Counted from the stretch's first letter, positions 46,048-55,146 are shown. The stretch is DNA of 64,000 nucleotides from Diaphorobacter sp. HDW4A (GCF_011305995.1 NZ_CP049910.1:5084001-5148000), one strand, 5' to 3'. Made by a program: numbers and translations. The notes: generated from the letters alone by a model not told the origin.

Positions 46048-46072
46048 ATTACATGTGATGATGACATGTAAT
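46048..46072. promoter_or_regulatory. 25-bp perfect palindrome upstream of the stress operon
   Basis: ATTACATGT (46048-46056) and ACATGTAAT (46064-46072) are perfectly complementary with a 7-base spacer. A TATATT hexamer at 46070-46075 on the leftward strand overlaps the upstream arm, so bound protein would cover the promoter or early transcript. It ends 17 bases before the DUF2170 ATG. The basic N terminus of DUF2170 makes autoregulation an idea worth testing. Confidence 0.6.
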
Positions 46073-46118
46073 ATACAACGCTGTGTTGAAAAATTCTATC
46101 CAATACAAGCATTGATAC

Positions 46119-46155
46119 AAAAAAGCCCCGGACATCGTGCGATATCCAGGGCTTC
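46119..46155 (-). terminator. Intrinsic terminator of copA
   Basis: On the leftward strand AAGCCCTGGATATC pairs with GATGTCCGGGGCTT with two wobble or mismatched positions, followed by a T-run (A's at 46119-46124). It begins about 20 bases after the copA stop and separates copA from the DUF2170 operon. Confidence 0.85.
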
Positions 46156-46175
46156 AGAGGACTGACAAGTGCCGA

Positions 46176-48437
46176 TCAGGATGCGTCCGAATCGCTTCCC
46201 GTTGGCTTCCAGCGTTTGAGCAGCAGAGCATTTGTCATGACGCTGACCGACGAAAGCGCCATCGCCGCGCCCGCCACCACCGGGCTCAGGAAGCCCAGCG
46301 CCGCGAGCGGAATCCCGGCCACGTTGTAGGCGAAGGCCCAGAACAGGTTCTGGCGGATCTTGCGCACCGTGCGGTGCGAGATGTCGAGCGCCGCAGCCAC
46401 CAACTTGGGGTCACCGCGCATCAGCGTGATGCCGGCAGCGTGCATCGCCACGTCCGTGCCGTTGCCCATGGCCATGCCCACATCAGCCGCCGCCAGCGCG
46501 GGGGCGTCGTTCACGCCGTCGCCCACCATGGCAACCACGTGGCCGCCTTGCTTGAGCCGGGTGATCGCGGCCGCCTTGTCTCCAGGAAGCACCTCGGCCA
46601 TGACCTCACCCGCATCGGGATCAAGCCCCAGACGCCGCGCCATCGCGTAGGCCGCGCCCTTGTTGTCGCCCGAGATCATCACGCAGCGCACGCCCTTGGC
46701 GCGCAGTTCGGCAAGCGCTTCCTTCGCGCCCGGCTTGGGCTCGTCGCCAAACGCGAGCAAGGCGACGGCTGCGAGGCCGCTGGTGCGTCTTTCGGCCACC
46801 GCCGATACCGTGGCACCCTTGTCCTGCAAATCGCTCGCCACGGCCTGCAAAGTGCCCAGATCCACATTCAGCTCCTGCATCCAGCGCAGGCTGCCGATCA
46901 GATAGCCCCTACCCGCCACCTCGCCCTCGGTACCGCGACCGGGCACGGCGCGCACGCCATCGGGCTCGGGCACGGTGATGCCGCGCTCTTTCGCTGCAGT
47001 CACCACGGCGCGCGCCAGTGGGTGTTCGCTGCCGCTCTGCACGCTCGCCACGGCGGCAAGAATGTCGTTCTCAGGCCCGTTTGGTTCCACGTGAAACGCT
47101 ATCAATCTTGGTTGGCCCACGGTCAGCGTGCCGGTCTTGTCGAACGCCACGGTGTCGACCTTGTGCGCCACCTCCAGCGCCTCGGCGTCCTTGATCAGAA
47201 TGCCGTGCTTGGCCGCCACGCCCGTGCCCGCCATGATGGCCGCCGGCGTCGCCAGACCAAGCGCACACGGGCAGGCGATCACCAGCACCGCGACCGCGTG
47301 GATCAGCGCCACCTCGACGCCCGCTCCCGCCCACATCCAGCCGAGGAAAGTGAAGAGTGCGATCACCAGCACCGTCGGCACGAAGATCGACGACACCTTG
47401 TCCACCAGCCGCTGGATCGGCGCCTTGGCCGCCTGCGCGTCTTCGACGAGGCGGATGATGCGCGCCAGCACGGTCTCCGAGCCCACGGCCGAGACCTGCA
47501 TGATGATGCGGCCGTCGCCGTTGATCGAGCCACCCGTGATGGCCGCGCCCGCCTCGCGCACCACTGGCAGCGGCTCGCCGGTCAGCATCGATTCGTCGAC
47601 CTGGGTATGGCCCTCGACTACCACGCCATCCACCGGAATGCGCTCGCCGGGACGCACAACCAACTTGTCTCCCGCCATCACCTCGGCAATCGGCACATCA
47701 ACCTCGCCGTCGCGCCCCATCAGGTGCGCCACGTCGGGCCGCAGCGCGTGCAGCGCGCGGATCGCCGCGGTCGTCTGCCGCTTGGCGCGCGCCTCCAGCC
47801 ATTTTCCAAGCAGCACCAGCGTGATCACCACCGCCGAGGCCTCGAAATACAGATGCGGCACATGCCCCGGATGCGCGGTGAACCACAGCCACAGCGACAG
47901 CCCGTAGCCCGCCGTCGTGCCGATGGCGACCAACAGATCCATGTTGCCCGTCATCGCCTTCAGCGCATGCCAGCCCGCCTTGTAAAAGCGCGCACCGAGG
48001 ATGAATTGCACCGGCGTGGCGAGCAGAAACTGCGCCCAGGCCGGCAGCATCCAGTGCTGACCGAACAGGTCACCAATCATCGGCAGCACCAATGGCGTTG
48101 ACAGGATCAGGCCGATAGCCACCGGCATGAAGCCCGCCCACGGCGAGGCCGATTCCTCATCGGCCTCCTGCTCGGCCACGCTGCGCGGCTCGTAGCCCGC
48201 ATTGCGCACGGCGCGGCGCAGGATGGCGTCAATGTCGGCGGAGGCAGCGTCGGGCCCGAGCGTCACATGCGCACGCTCAGTGGCCAGATTCACGGTGGCA
48301 TCCTGCACGCCCGGCACCTTGCGCAGCGCACGCTCCACGCGCCCCACACAGCTCGCACAGGTCATGCCGCCAATGCCCAGATCCAGCGACGAAACCGAAG
48401 CTGAAACGGAAGAGGAAGTGATTGCGGTATCAGTCAT
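46176..48437 (-). CDS. copA: Copper-exporting P1B-type ATPase CopA
   Basis: A 753-residue heavy-metal P-type ATPase for Cu(I) export across the inner membrane. N-terminal metal-binding domain with MTCASC (Cys27, Cys30); transport-site CPC at 389-391 ([15 protein letters not shown]); phosphorylated Asp433 in DKTGT; actuator TGEP in [15 protein letters not shown]-hinge [13 protein letters not shown] with one HMA domain fits Cu(I)/Ag(I). Its promoter is of MerR/CueR type (48445-48475). In relatives copA is usually next to copZ and cueR; here those lie 14.6 kb away at 63.2 kb. A degenerate parS match falls within the gene. Confidence 0.95.
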   Translation of the reverse strand: MTDTAITSSSVSASVSSLDLGIGGMTCASCVGRVERALRKVPGVQDATVNLATERAHVTLGPDAASADIDAILRRAVRNAGYEPRSVAEQEADEESASPWAGFMPVAIGLILSTPLVLPMIGDLFGQHWMLPAWAQFLLATPVQFILGARFYKAGWHALKAMTGNMDLLVAIGTTAGYGLSLWLWFTAHPGHVPHLYFEASAVVITLVLLGKWLEARAKRQTTAAIRALHALRPDVAHLMGRDGEVDVPIAEVMAGDKLVVRPGERIPVDGVVVEGHTQVDESMLTGEPLPVVREAGAAITGGSINGDGRIIMQVSAVGSETVLARIIRLVEDAQAAKAPIQRLVDKVSSIFVPTVLVIALFTFLGWMWAGAGVEVALIHAVAVLVIACPCALGLATPAAIMAGTGVAAKHGILIKDAEALEVAHKVDTVAFDKTGTLTVGQPRLIAFHVEPNGPENDILAAVASVQSGSEHPLARAVVTAAKERGITVPEPDGVRAVPGRGTEGEVAGRGYLIGSLRWMQELNVDLGTLQAVASDLQDKGATVSAVAERRTSGLAAVALLAFGDEPKPGAKEALAELRAKGVRCVMISGDNKGAAYAMARRLGLDPDAGEVMAEVLPGDKAAAITRLKQGGHVVAMVGDGVNDAPALAAADVGMAMGNGTDVAMHAAGITLMRGDPKLVAAALDISHRTVRKIRQNLFWAFAYNVAGIPLAALGFLSPVVAGAAMALSSVSVMTNALLLKRWKPTGSDSDAS
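47083..47098. promoter_or_regulatory. Degenerate parS-like site in copA
   Basis: GGTTCCACGTGAAACG matches canonical parS at 13 of 16 positions and keeps the central CACGTG with flanking TTC/GAA-like bases. It lies 15 kb from the nearest other match, so ParB binding here is uncertain. Confidence 0.4.
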
Positions 48438-48444
48438 GGGCTCT

Positions 48445-48475
48445 ACGTTAAAGCCTCACATGATGTGAAGGTCAA
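48445..48475 (-). promoter_or_regulatory. CueR-type promoter of copA
   Basis: Reading leftward: -35 TTGACC (48470-48475), a 19-base spacer, and -10 TAACGT (48445-48450). The long spacer contains the near-perfect palindrome CCTTCACAT/CATGTGAGG (48454-48471), the hallmark of MerR-family activation. CueR (63352-63810) is the likely activator. The -10 ends about eight bases before the copA ATG, so the leader is very short. Confidence 0.8.
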
Positions 48476-48538
48476 GCATCTTTCCAATCTTTCCCAAAAA
48501 GACGCTGCGTCCGATGTGGAACAGCGCTGGAGCAGCAC

Positions 48539-48555
48539 TGCTCCAGACTGGAACA
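48539..48555. promoter_or_regulatory. Activator site (UAS) upstream of the PqqU-like gene
   Basis: TGCTCCA-GAC-TGGAACA is a palindrome with one mismatch to TGTTCCA-N3-TGGAACA. It is centred about 70 bases upstream of the sigma-54 promoter at 48608 and matches sites at 52065 and 63044. An adjoining perfect palindrome TGGAGCAG-CA-CTGCTCCA (48527-48544) shares part of it. Confidence 0.6.
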
Positions 48556-48607
48556 CCCCCGCGCGGCGAAGTGGCGCAAAGCGGTCTGCTCCAATGCCTC
48601 GGGCCCA

Positions 48608-48623
48608 TGGCACGGTATTTGTA
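48608..48623 (+). promoter_or_regulatory. Sigma-54 promoter of the PqqU-like gene
   Basis: TGGCAC-GGTAT-TTGTA fits the -24/-12 consensus TGGCAC-N5-TTGCW with one change (C to T in the -12 GC). It lies 60 bases before the receptor ATG, downstream of the activator palindrome. Confidence 0.65.
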
Positions 48624-48682
48624 ACCACCTGGAAGGCAGCGACCCACACAACCAGACAGAGACAAACAGACAAGGACCCTCC

Positions 48683-50818
48683 ATGCACGCCCACGCCGTA
48701 CTCACTCGCGCACCGTTCAAGCTCGCGACCCTCTGCGGCCTCATCGCGCTGGCCCACGCAGCCAATGCCCAGACGACGGCGCCCGAGACCCTGCCTGCGA
48801 TCACAGTACAAAGCACGCTCGCTCCCACTCCGTTGGAGCAAACACCCGCGTCCATCAGCGTGATCGACGGCGACAACGCGCGTGACCGCCAATGGCAGGT
48901 CAACCTCTCCGAAGCCCTGCCCGGCGTGCCCGGCCTACTGCTGCAGAACCGCCAGAACTACGCGCAGGATCTGCAACTGTCGATCCGGGGCCACGGCGCG
49001 CGCTCCACCTTCGGCGTGCGCGGCGTGCAGATTTTCGTCGACGGCATCCCCTCCACCATGCCCGACGGCCAGGGCCAGATCAGCAACATCGACCTGTCCT
49101 CCGCCGAGCGCATCGAGGTGCTGCGCGGCCCCTACTCCGCGCTCTACGGCAACTCGGCCGGCGGCGTGCTCAACGTCTACACCGAACGCGGCGAAGGTGC
49201 GCCGCAGGTGGACAGCACTTTCGCGCTCGGCAGCGACGGCCAGAAGCGCATCGGCCTCAAGGCCAAGGGCGAGGCCAACGGCATCGGCTACGTCGTCAGC
49301 GCCAGCCGCTACCTCACCGCCGGCTGGCGCAAGCAAAGCGCCGCCGACAAGAACCTGCTGAACGCGCGCATCGACACCCAGATCGGCAACGACGGCCACC
49401 TCACGCTCGTCGCCAGCCACGTCGCCATCGATGCGCTCGACCCCGGCGGCCTCCCCCCCGCAGACTGGGCCGCCAATCCCCGCGCCGTCGCCAAGAACCC
49501 CATCGACTACAACTCGCGCAAGACCACCCGCCAGACCCAGGCAGGCCTCACCTACGAACACCGGCTCGACGGCGCCAACACGCTGCGCATGATGGTCTAC
49601 GCCGGCGAACGCGAAATCGTGCAATACCAGTCCACCCCCGCCACCTCGCAGACCGCCGCCACCAGCGCGGGCGGCGTGATTGATCTGCAGCGCAGGTACG
49701 GCGGCACCGACCTGCGCTGGGCGCACAGCGGCGAACTGGCGTCGCGCCCCTTCAACATCGTCGCAGGCCTCGCCGCCAACATCGTCGAAGAAGACCGCCG
49801 TGGCTACAACAACTTCATCGGCACCACCCTGGGCGTCGAAGGCGCCCTGCGCCGCAAGGAACGCAACACGCTCACCAACATCGATCCCTACGCCCAGGTA
49901 TCGTGGAACTTCGCCCCCGACTGGACCGCGCAGGCCGGAGTTCGCTGGAGCAACGTGCAGCTCGAATCACGCGACAAATACATCGTCACCGGCAACGGCG
50001 ACGACAGCGGCAACACCAGCTATCACCGCGCCCTGCCCTTGCTCTCGCTGCAATACCGCGTGAGCGACAGCGCGAACGCATTCGCCTCCATCGGCAGCGG
50101 TTTTGAGACCCCCACATTCAACGAAATCTCCTACCGCCCCGCCAGCCAGCCGGGCCTGAATTTCGACCTCGAGCCGGCGACCTCCACCAGCGCAGAAATC
50201 GGCTGGAAACAGCGCTACGCCGTTGGTGAATCCATGCGCGGCGAATGGACCGCAGCGCTGTTTCAAACGCGCACCCGCAACGAAATCGTCGTCGCCGAAA
50301 ACGTCGGCGGTCGCAGCAGCTTTCAGAACGCAGGCCGCACCAAGCGCCAAGGCGTCGAGCTGAGCAACAGCACCCGTCTTGCCGATCAACTGCATCTGAA
50401 CGCCGCCTTCACCTGGCTGGACGCGACCCTCAGCGAAGGCTATTGCGACGCCAAGGGCGCAGGCTGCGTGCCCGCAGGCAAGCGCATCGCCGGAACCGCG
50501 CGCACCCAGGCCTATCTCGCGCTCGACTGGCGACCGAGCCCTGCTTTCCGTGCGGGGGTCGATTGGCGACGCATCGGTTCTGTTGCGGCCAACGACAGCA
50601 ACAGCGTCATGGCGCCGGCTTATGGTGTGCTCGGGGCCAGTGCGAGCTACAACGTGCTTGCCGGTGGCTGGAAGGTGGGGGTGTTTGGGCGGGTCGACAA
50701 TCTTGCCGACCGTAAGTACGTTGGGTCGGTGATTGTCAATGAGTCCAATGGACGGTTTTATGAGAGTGCGCCGGGGCGGCAGTGGATGGTGGGGGTGAAT
50801 GCTGGTTATCAGTTCTGA
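48683..50818 (+). CDS. pqqU: TonB-dependent receptor, PqqU/YncD-like PQQ importer
   Basis: A 711-residue outer-membrane TonB-dependent receptor: signal peptide ending ANAQ, a TonB-box-like ETLPAITVQ, plug domain (about 45-165) and 22-strand barrel ending in YQF. Long stretches match what I remember of E. coli YncD (PqqU), the receptor for pyrroloquinoline quinone: NRQNYAQDLQLSIRG, VDGIPSTMPDGQGQ, TRNEIVVAEN-type strand, and FGRVDNLADRKYVGSVIVNE. It stands at the start of a PQQ-dependent alcohol oxidation block, which supports PQQ as ligand. A copper or siderophore receptor is a weaker alternative. Expression is probably sigma-54 dependent. Confidence 0.82.
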   Translation: MHAHAVLTRAPFKLATLCGLIALAHAANAQTTAPETLPAITVQSTLAPTPLEQTPASISVIDGDNARDRQWQVNLSEALPGVPGLLLQNRQNYAQDLQLSIRGHGARSTFGVRGVQIFVDGIPSTMPDGQGQISNIDLSSAERIEVLRGPYSALYGNSAGGVLNVYTERGEGAPQVDSTFALGSDGQKRIGLKAKGEANGIGYVVSASRYLTAGWRKQSAADKNLLNARIDTQIGNDGHLTLVASHVAIDALDPGGLPPADWAANPRAVAKNPIDYNSRKTTRQTQAGLTYEHRLDGANTLRMMVYAGEREIVQYQSTPATSQTAATSAGGVIDLQRRYGGTDLRWAHSGELASRPFNIVAGLAANIVEEDRRGYNNFIGTTLGVEGALRRKERNTLTNIDPYAQVSWNFAPDWTAQAGVRWSNVQLESRDKYIVTGNGDDSGNTSYHRALPLLSLQYRVSDSANAFASIGSGFETPTFNEISYRPASQPGLNFDLEPATSTSAEIGWKQRYAVGESMRGEWTAALFQTRTRNEIVVAENVGGRSSFQNAGRTKRQGVELSNSTRLADQLHLNAAFTWLDATLSEGYCDAKGAGCVPAGKRIAGTARTQAYLALDWRPSPAFRAGVDWRRIGSVAANDSNSVMAPAYGVLGASASYNVLAGGWKVGVFGRVDNLADRKYVGSVIVNESNGRFYESAPGRQWMVGVNAGYQF

Positions 50819-50897
50819 GATTGGGTTTGGGGTTTTGATGATGTTGTTGCATCACCCGTTCTTCTCTACTTTTTTGGTTTCGCTGGGTGTTTGATTT

Positions 50898-51358
50898 CCG
50901 AGGCCGGGACTGCCCCCGGCGGGGCAGTAACTTTTTGCTTGCGCGCAAAAAGTCACCAAAAACGCGCTTGAATGCGGGGTCACGCGGCAGAACTTACTGC
51001 GCGACTGCGTCGCTCCGTTCGGGCAACCGCCGCGAGTCAGTGTCTAACTAAGAGGCATTTGCGGCACATCGCTTCGCTCGTGCCAGGACGTTTACGAAGT
51101 TGAGTTGGAGCGCAAATGCCCACTGCTCTTTTGCACGAGAACGATTGCGCTGCAACATGCGAAGTCGCGAGATGGGCGGCACGAGCGCAGCGACGTGCCG
51201 AACACACCTCTTATGAAACTTCTGACTCGCGGCGGTTGTCCGAGCGGCGCGCGAAGCGCATAGCGAGTTCTGCCGCGGGTATTCAAAAGCGCATTTTTGG
51301 TGACTTTTTGGGCAAGACCAAAAAGTTACTCCGCCGCCGGGCGGAACTCCCGGCCTCC
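50898..51358. repeat. 460-bp imperfect inverted repeat (giant palindrome)
   Basis: The left arm (about 50898-51084) and right arm (about 51178-51358) are imperfect reverse complements over some 180 bases. Shared blocks include AGTAACTTTTTG, AAAAAGTCACCAAAAA, CGGCAGAACT, AACCGCCGCGAGTCAG and CGCTCGTGCC, each seen directly on one arm and inverted on the other. The loop is about 93 bases. No transposase frame is present. Segments like CTTTTTG...CAAAAAGTCACC recur in related genomes as intergenic repeats, so this may be two copies of one dispersed element placed head to head. No gene in 50819-51407. Confidence 0.75.
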
Positions 51359-51382
51359 GCCCCCAAGCAAAGCACAAAGGCT

Positions 51383-51419
51383 AAAAAAACAAAACAGTAC
51401 AAAAAATTCACTTTGTACT
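51383..51419 (-). terminator. Terminator overlapping the cytochrome stop codon
   Basis: AGTACAAA and TTTGTACT (51396-51403 and 51412-51419) pair perfectly; on the leftward strand they are followed by a T-rich tract. The stem includes the last codons and stop of the leftward cytochrome gene. Confidence 0.75.
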
Positions 51420-51908
51420 ATCCCGACGATCCTCGAGATAACTGCGAATCGACCAGATCGCCTCCTGCGTCAATGTCCCCTCGAAAGGCGGCATGTACAC
51501 CCGCCCATCCCGTGTACGCCCCCTCCGCACCGTCCCCACATAGAAGTCGTCCATCTCCTTGAAGCAAGCCGCCTTCTTCGCAGCATCCGCCAGCCCACTG
51601 CAATCCTCATCAAACTTGCGAAGATCGGGAGCAATCCCGCCCGACAGCGCCTCCAGCCCGTGGCAACGCGCGCAGTTCTGGTTGTAGGCCGAGCTGCCGA
51701 TGCGCAGCGCTTCCTTGCGTGCGGGACTGGCCTTGTCGTATGGATTCGATTCCAACCACTTCTCGCCCAGTTGCGGCAGCGAGCTGGTGTCCACGGCCTG
51801 CGGCACCATGTCGCCGTGCGCCCATGTGGCAGTCGTTCCGCAGACCGCCAAGGCCAATGCGAGCAGACGGTGACGAAGCAAGCGAGGGAGCGTGGGAGTT
51901 CGTTTCAT
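51408..51908 (-). CDS. PedF-like cytochrome c
   Basis: A 166-residue exported cytochrome c resembling PedF/c550, the electron acceptor of quinoprotein alcohol dehydrogenases. Signal peptide ends TWAHG; the heme site is CARCH (Cys79, Cys82, His83), and a Met ligand is offered by YMPPFEG. A second Cys pair (in EDCSG and AACFK) is kept in the paralogue at 57724-58224 and probably forms a disulfide. It is transcribed leftward, divergent from the activator gene, behind a sigma-54-like promoter at 51986-52001. Confidence 0.85.
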   Translation of the reverse strand: MKRTPTLPRLLRHRLLALALAVCGTTATWAHGDMVPQAVDTSSLPQLGEKWLESNPYDKASPARKEALRIGSSAYNQNCARCHGLEALSGGIAPDLRKFDEDCSGLADAAKKAACFKEMDDFYVGTVRRGRTRDGRVYMPPFEGTLTQEAIWSIRSYLEDRRDSTK

Positions 51909-51985
51909 GTTTTGTCTCCGGTTGTTGGAAGTAAGTAGTACGTACGTCGTAAGAAAGCTGCAAGAAGTCGCTTCTCCTCATCAAA

Positions 51986-52001
51986 AGCAAGTTGCAGGCC
52001 A
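51986..52001 (-). promoter_or_regulatory. Sigma-54-like promoter of the PedF-like gene
   Basis: Leftward strand reads TGGCCT-GCAAC-TTGCT; it has the GG and GC dinucleotides at the right spacing, with two changes in the -24 box. It lies 78 bases before the cytochrome ATG and 64 bases downstream of the activator palindrome at 52065. Confidence 0.55.
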
Positions 52002-52064
52002 CGCGTGCCACTTTTCGGCCGGAAACCCCGGATTGCTGCAAACTGCATCATCCAGACCCCAAAC

Positions 52065-52081
52065 TGTCCCAATTTGGAACA
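52065..52081. promoter_or_regulatory. Activator site (UAS) between cytochrome and regulator genes
   Basis: TGTCCCA-ATT-TGGAACA, one mismatch from a perfect palindrome, and nearly identical to 63044-63060. It is placed to act on the leftward sigma-54 promoter and perhaps on the activator gene itself. The remaining 51909-52282 interval shows no gene. Confidence 0.62.
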
Positions 52082-52282
52082 CCCGAACACCGCTTGGACT
52101 ACAAGCGCTCGCGGCGTTGGGGATATCCCAGTTGTGGGAGGTCTTGTCTATAAAGAGAATGCGGGCCATAACAAGAGCAAGGCCCTCTTCGGCGCCTGCT
52201 ACCGGGCGCCGTGGTCAACGAGCAAGTGAATGCCTACCGACCACCAGCACATCCGACCAGCCCTACAAGAGACAAGCACAAC

Positions 52283-54328
52283 ATGAGCACGGAATCCTTC
52301 ACTCGCTTACCCGCGCAGCAGAATGCATCTGCCACAGCGGCTCCCGTGGCGCTTGATCACCACGTGGCCCAGGTGCTGGACAAGGCCAACCGGCGCTCGC
52401 AGACCTATGGCGTAGCGGTGCATGACGAGCCCGATTACTCCAGCCCCAGTCGTGGCCACATGAGCAATGCGATGGACGAGAACCGCTTTCTGTTCCAGCA
52501 CGCCGCGCCCATCATGGAGACGCTGTTCGGCCAGATCGCCAATACCCACAGCATGGTGCTTTTGACCTCGGCACAAGGCATGGTGCTGCATTCTCTCGGC
52601 GACAACGACTTTCTCGAAAAGGCCTCGCGGGTGGCTCTCGTGCCGGGCATGGACTGGTCCGAAAAGACCAAGGGCACGAACGCCATCGGCACCGCATTGA
52701 GCGAGGAAGAGGCCATCACCGTACATGGCGATCAGCACTACATGAGCGCCAACCAGGCACTCACCTGCTCGTGTTCGCCGATCTTCGATCCGCATGGTCA
52801 GGTGATCGGCGCGCTCGACGTGACGGGCGACCACCGCAGCTACCACCAGCACACGCTCGCGCTGGTGCGCATGTCTGCGCAGCTGATCGAGAACCACATG
52901 TTCGCCGACAGCTTTCCCAAGGCCGTGCGGCTGCACTTCCACTCGCGCCCCGAGTTCCTCGGCACGCTGGTCGAGGGCATCGCGGTGTTCTCGCCCGATG
53001 GCCGTTTCATCTCGGCCAACCGCAGCGCGCAGTTCCAGCTCGGGCTCTCGCATCACGCGCTCAAGGCGCACACGTTCTCGTCGCTGTTCAACCTGCCGAT
53101 GTCGGCGCTGTTCGAGCTGTTCAGTGGCTCGGCCTCCACGCCGCGCCAGCTCGGCATGCACAACGGCGTGTCGGTCTGGTGCCGCACGGAGATCAAACCC
53201 GCAGGCCCCTGGGCGCCGCCATCGCTCGCACCCGTGCAGCGCGACGGCGCGCCAACCACTGCGCCGCAACCGACGCGCGCAACCGTTTCCGCCGCCGAGT
53301 CGCGCTGCAAGCCGCATCTGTCGTCGCTGCAGTACCTCGACACCGGTGACGCGCAGATCGCCTCAGTCATCCAGAAGCTGCGCCGCATCGTCGATCGCGA
53401 CATTCCGGTGATGGTGCTCGGCGAAACCGGTACCGGCAAAGACCTGCTCGCACAGGCCATCCACAACGACTCCGCGCGCGCACGCCAGCCGTTCGTGCCA
53501 GTCAACTGCGCGTCGATTCCCGAATCGCTGATCGAGGCCGAACTCTTCGGCTACGAGGAAGGCGCGTTCACCGGCGCACGCAAGAAAGGATCGGTCGGCA
53601 AGATCGTGCAGGCACATGGCGGCACGCTGTTTCTCGACGAGATCGGCGACATGCCCAAGCACCTGCAAGCGCGGCTTTTGCGCGTGCTGCAGGAGCGCAA
53701 GGTCAGCCCGCTCGGCGCGAGCAAGGAGGTCGAGGTCGATGTCACCGTGATCTGCGCCACGCACAAGAACATCAAGGACATGATCGCGCGCGGCGAATTC
53801 CGCGAAGATTTGTACTACCGCCTGAACGGCCTCATCGTGCGCCTGCCCGCACTGCGCGAGCGCACCGACTTCGAGGTGGTGGTCAAGAAGGTGCTCAAGT
53901 CGCTGTGCGACAGCGGCCAGCAGATCGACATCTCGCCCGAGGTCATGTCCCTGCTCTCAAGCTACCACTGGCCCGGCAACCTGCGCCAGCTGCACAACCT
54001 GCTGCGCACGGCCGCCGTGATGGTGGGCGACCACGGCTCCATCGATGCCGAACATCTGCCCGATGATTTTCTCGAAGAGCTGCGCATCGGCGACAGCGCG
54101 CCGCTCGCCATCGAGGCCACCGTCATTCACTCCGCCACCGCCGCTTCCGCCAACAGCGACGACGAAGCGCCCGACAGCGCACGCCTGCACGACGTCACGC
54201 TCAACGCGATGGCACAGATGTTGCGCACACACAAGGGCAATGTGTCGGCGGCGGCCAAGGCGCTCGGGGTGTCCCGCAACACCATCTACCGCAAGAAGAA
54301 CCTGCTGCCTCCCGACCTGCTGAACTGA
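52283..54328 (+). CDS. AcoR-type sigma-54-dependent activator
   Basis: A 681-residue enhancer-binding protein. N-terminal GAF-type sensor (about 60-230; MVLLTSAQGMVLHSLGDNDFL, EKTKGTNAIGTALSEEEAITVHGDQHYM in parts), a PAS-like region (about 235-310), an AAA+ domain with Walker A GETGTGKD (380-387) and the sigma-54 contact loop GAFTGA (427-432), and a Fis-type HTH at the end (GNVSAAAKALGVSRNTIYRKKN). The order GAF-PAS-AAA-Fis is that of AcoR, which senses acetoin or related alcohols/aldehydes. It lies in the middle of five sigma-54 promoters in this block, so it probably controls them. Ligand is unknown; an alcohol or aldehyde is likely. Confidence 0.88.
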   Translation: MSTESFTRLPAQQNASATAAPVALDHHVAQVLDKANRRSQTYGVAVHDEPDYSSPSRGHMSNAMDENRFLFQHAAPIMETLFGQIANTHSMVLLTSAQGMVLHSLGDNDFLEKASRVALVPGMDWSEKTKGTNAIGTALSEEEAITVHGDQHYMSANQALTCSCSPIFDPHGQVIGALDVTGDHRSYHQHTLALVRMSAQLIENHMFADSFPKAVRLHFHSRPEFLGTLVEGIAVFSPDGRFISANRSAQFQLGLSHHALKAHTFSSLFNLPMSALFELFSGSASTPRQLGMHNGVSVWCRTEIKPAGPWAPPSLAPVQRDGAPTTAPQPTRATVSAAESRCKPHLSSLQYLDTGDAQIASVIQKLRRIVDRDIPVMVLGETGTGKDLLAQAIHNDSARARQPFVPVNCASIPESLIEAELFGYEEGAFTGARKKGSVGKIVQAHGGTLFLDEIGDMPKHLQARLLRVLQERKVSPLGASKEVEVDVTVICATHKNIKDMIARGEFREDLYYRLNGLIVRLPALRERTDFEVVVKKVLKSLCDSGQQIDISPEVMSLLSSYHWPGNLRQLHNLLRTAAVMVGDHGSIDAEHLPDDFLEELRIGDSAPLAIEATVIHSATAASANSDDEAPDSARLHDVTLNAMAQMLRTHKGNVSAAAKALGVSRNTIYRKKNLLPPDLLN

Positions 54329-54434
54329 CGCGCGACGGCCCTCTCCCTCCATGGATGCGGCCACGCGCAGCGCGCGTGTGCCTTCAGCATTGCGCGCATG
54401 ACAACGCATTCCAAGGCCCTCCGGAGACAACACC

Positions 54435-54998
54435 ATGACGACGCTCGCCCCCATCCATATCCCGGACTACCGGGATCGCCACGACCGCTATGACCGCTTC
54501 TCGGTGCTGCTGCACTGGCTCATGGCCGCGCTGCTGATTGCCGAGCTGAGTCTCGGCCTGTGGATGACGGGCCTGCCCAAAGATTCGAGCGGCACGCGCG
54601 CCTACTGGTTCAACATCCACAAGTCCATCGGCATGACGCTCGGGCTGTTGATCCTCGTGCGCCTGCTATGGGCATTCGCACGCGCACATGTGGCCGCCGT
54701 GCCCATGGTGCCGCTGATGCAGAAGATGGCGCAGGCCAGCCACGCGCTGCTGTATCTCTTCATGCTGCTCGTGCCGCTGTCGGGCTTTCTCGGCTCGGTG
54801 TTCTCGGGTTATCCGATCCGCTACTTTGGCTGGAAGCTGCCGCAGCTTGCCGCACGCTGGGATGACGCCAAGTCGCTCATGAGCCTGGTGCACGAGTTCT
54901 CAGTCTACGCGCTGATGCTGCTCATCGCTGTGCACATGCTCGCGTTCGTGCACCACCAGTTCATCCTCAAGGACGGCCTCATCCGCCGCATGTACTGA
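54435..54998 (+). CDS. Cytochrome b561
   Basis: A 187-residue membrane cytochrome b561 of the bacterial CybB type: four membrane segments and four heme-ligand histidines, seen in SVLLHWLMAALL, WFNIHKSIGMTLG, AQASHALLYLFML and LLIAVHMLAFVHHQF. It moves electrons between quinone and periplasmic acceptors. It follows the activator gene by 106 bases and precedes the alcohol dehydrogenase. In this block it may connect the dehydrogenase cytochromes to the quinone pool. Start has GGAG at 54431 upstream region. Confidence 0.88.
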   Translation: MTTLAPIHIPDYRDRHDRYDRFSVLLHWLMAALLIAELSLGLWMTGLPKDSSGTRAYWFNIHKSIGMTLGLLILVRLLWAFARAHVAAVPMVPLMQKMAQASHALLYLFMLLVPLSGFLGSVFSGYPIRYFGWKLPQLAARWDDAKSLMSLVHEFSVYALMLLIAVHMLAFVHHQFILKDGLIRRMY

Positions 54999-55027
54999 TC
55001 CACGGACTGACCTGTCCACCCGCGCAT

Positions 55028-55078
55028 TGCTCCGTAAGTGAACAGTGTTCGCGCCACACATCGCTCCACATTTGAACG
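55028..55078. promoter_or_regulatory. Two weaker activator-like sites before the alcohol dehydrogenase
   Basis: Sites at 55028-55044 (TGCTCCG-TAA-GTGAACA) and 55062-55078 (CGCTCCA-CAT-TTGAACG) each match the TGTTCCA-N3-TGGAACA pattern at 10 of 14 defined bases. Their centres are 34 bases apart and 70-100 bases upstream of the sigma-54 promoter, a typical enhancer distance. GAACA-G-TGTTC (55040-55050) overlaps the first. Confidence 0.45.
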
Positions 55079-55130
55079 CCCGCGCCACATGGTGCAGTGC
55101 ATTTCGCGCGGCACGCGGCGCACAGGCCAA

Positions 55131-55146
55131 TGGCACGTGTATTGCA
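55131..55146 (+). promoter_or_regulatory. Consensus sigma-54 promoter of the alcohol dehydrogenase
   Basis: TGGCAC-GTGTA-TTGCA is a full match to the TGGCAC-N5-TTGCA consensus. It lies 48 bases upstream of the dehydrogenase ATG. Confidence 0.88.

Noticed and set aside
46137..48101. 654-codon frame on the + strand opposite copA
   Set aside because: copA motifs (CPC, DKTGT) on the other strand leave no doubt; the antisense frame lacks any family sequence.
51997..52010. A TGGCACGCGTGGCC stretch on the leftward strand as a sigma-54 -24 box
   Set aside because: No GC dinucleotide at the correct -12 distance; the match at 51986-52001 has correct spacing and is preferred.
54363..54377. ACGCGC/GCGCGT hairpin between the activator and cytochrome b561 genes
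   Set aside because: Simple GC-rich repeat with no T-run; such stems arise by chance at this base composition.
54346..54381. Sigma-54 promoter for the cytochrome b561 gene
   Set aside because: A TTGC at about the right place has no GG at -24; the match is too poor.
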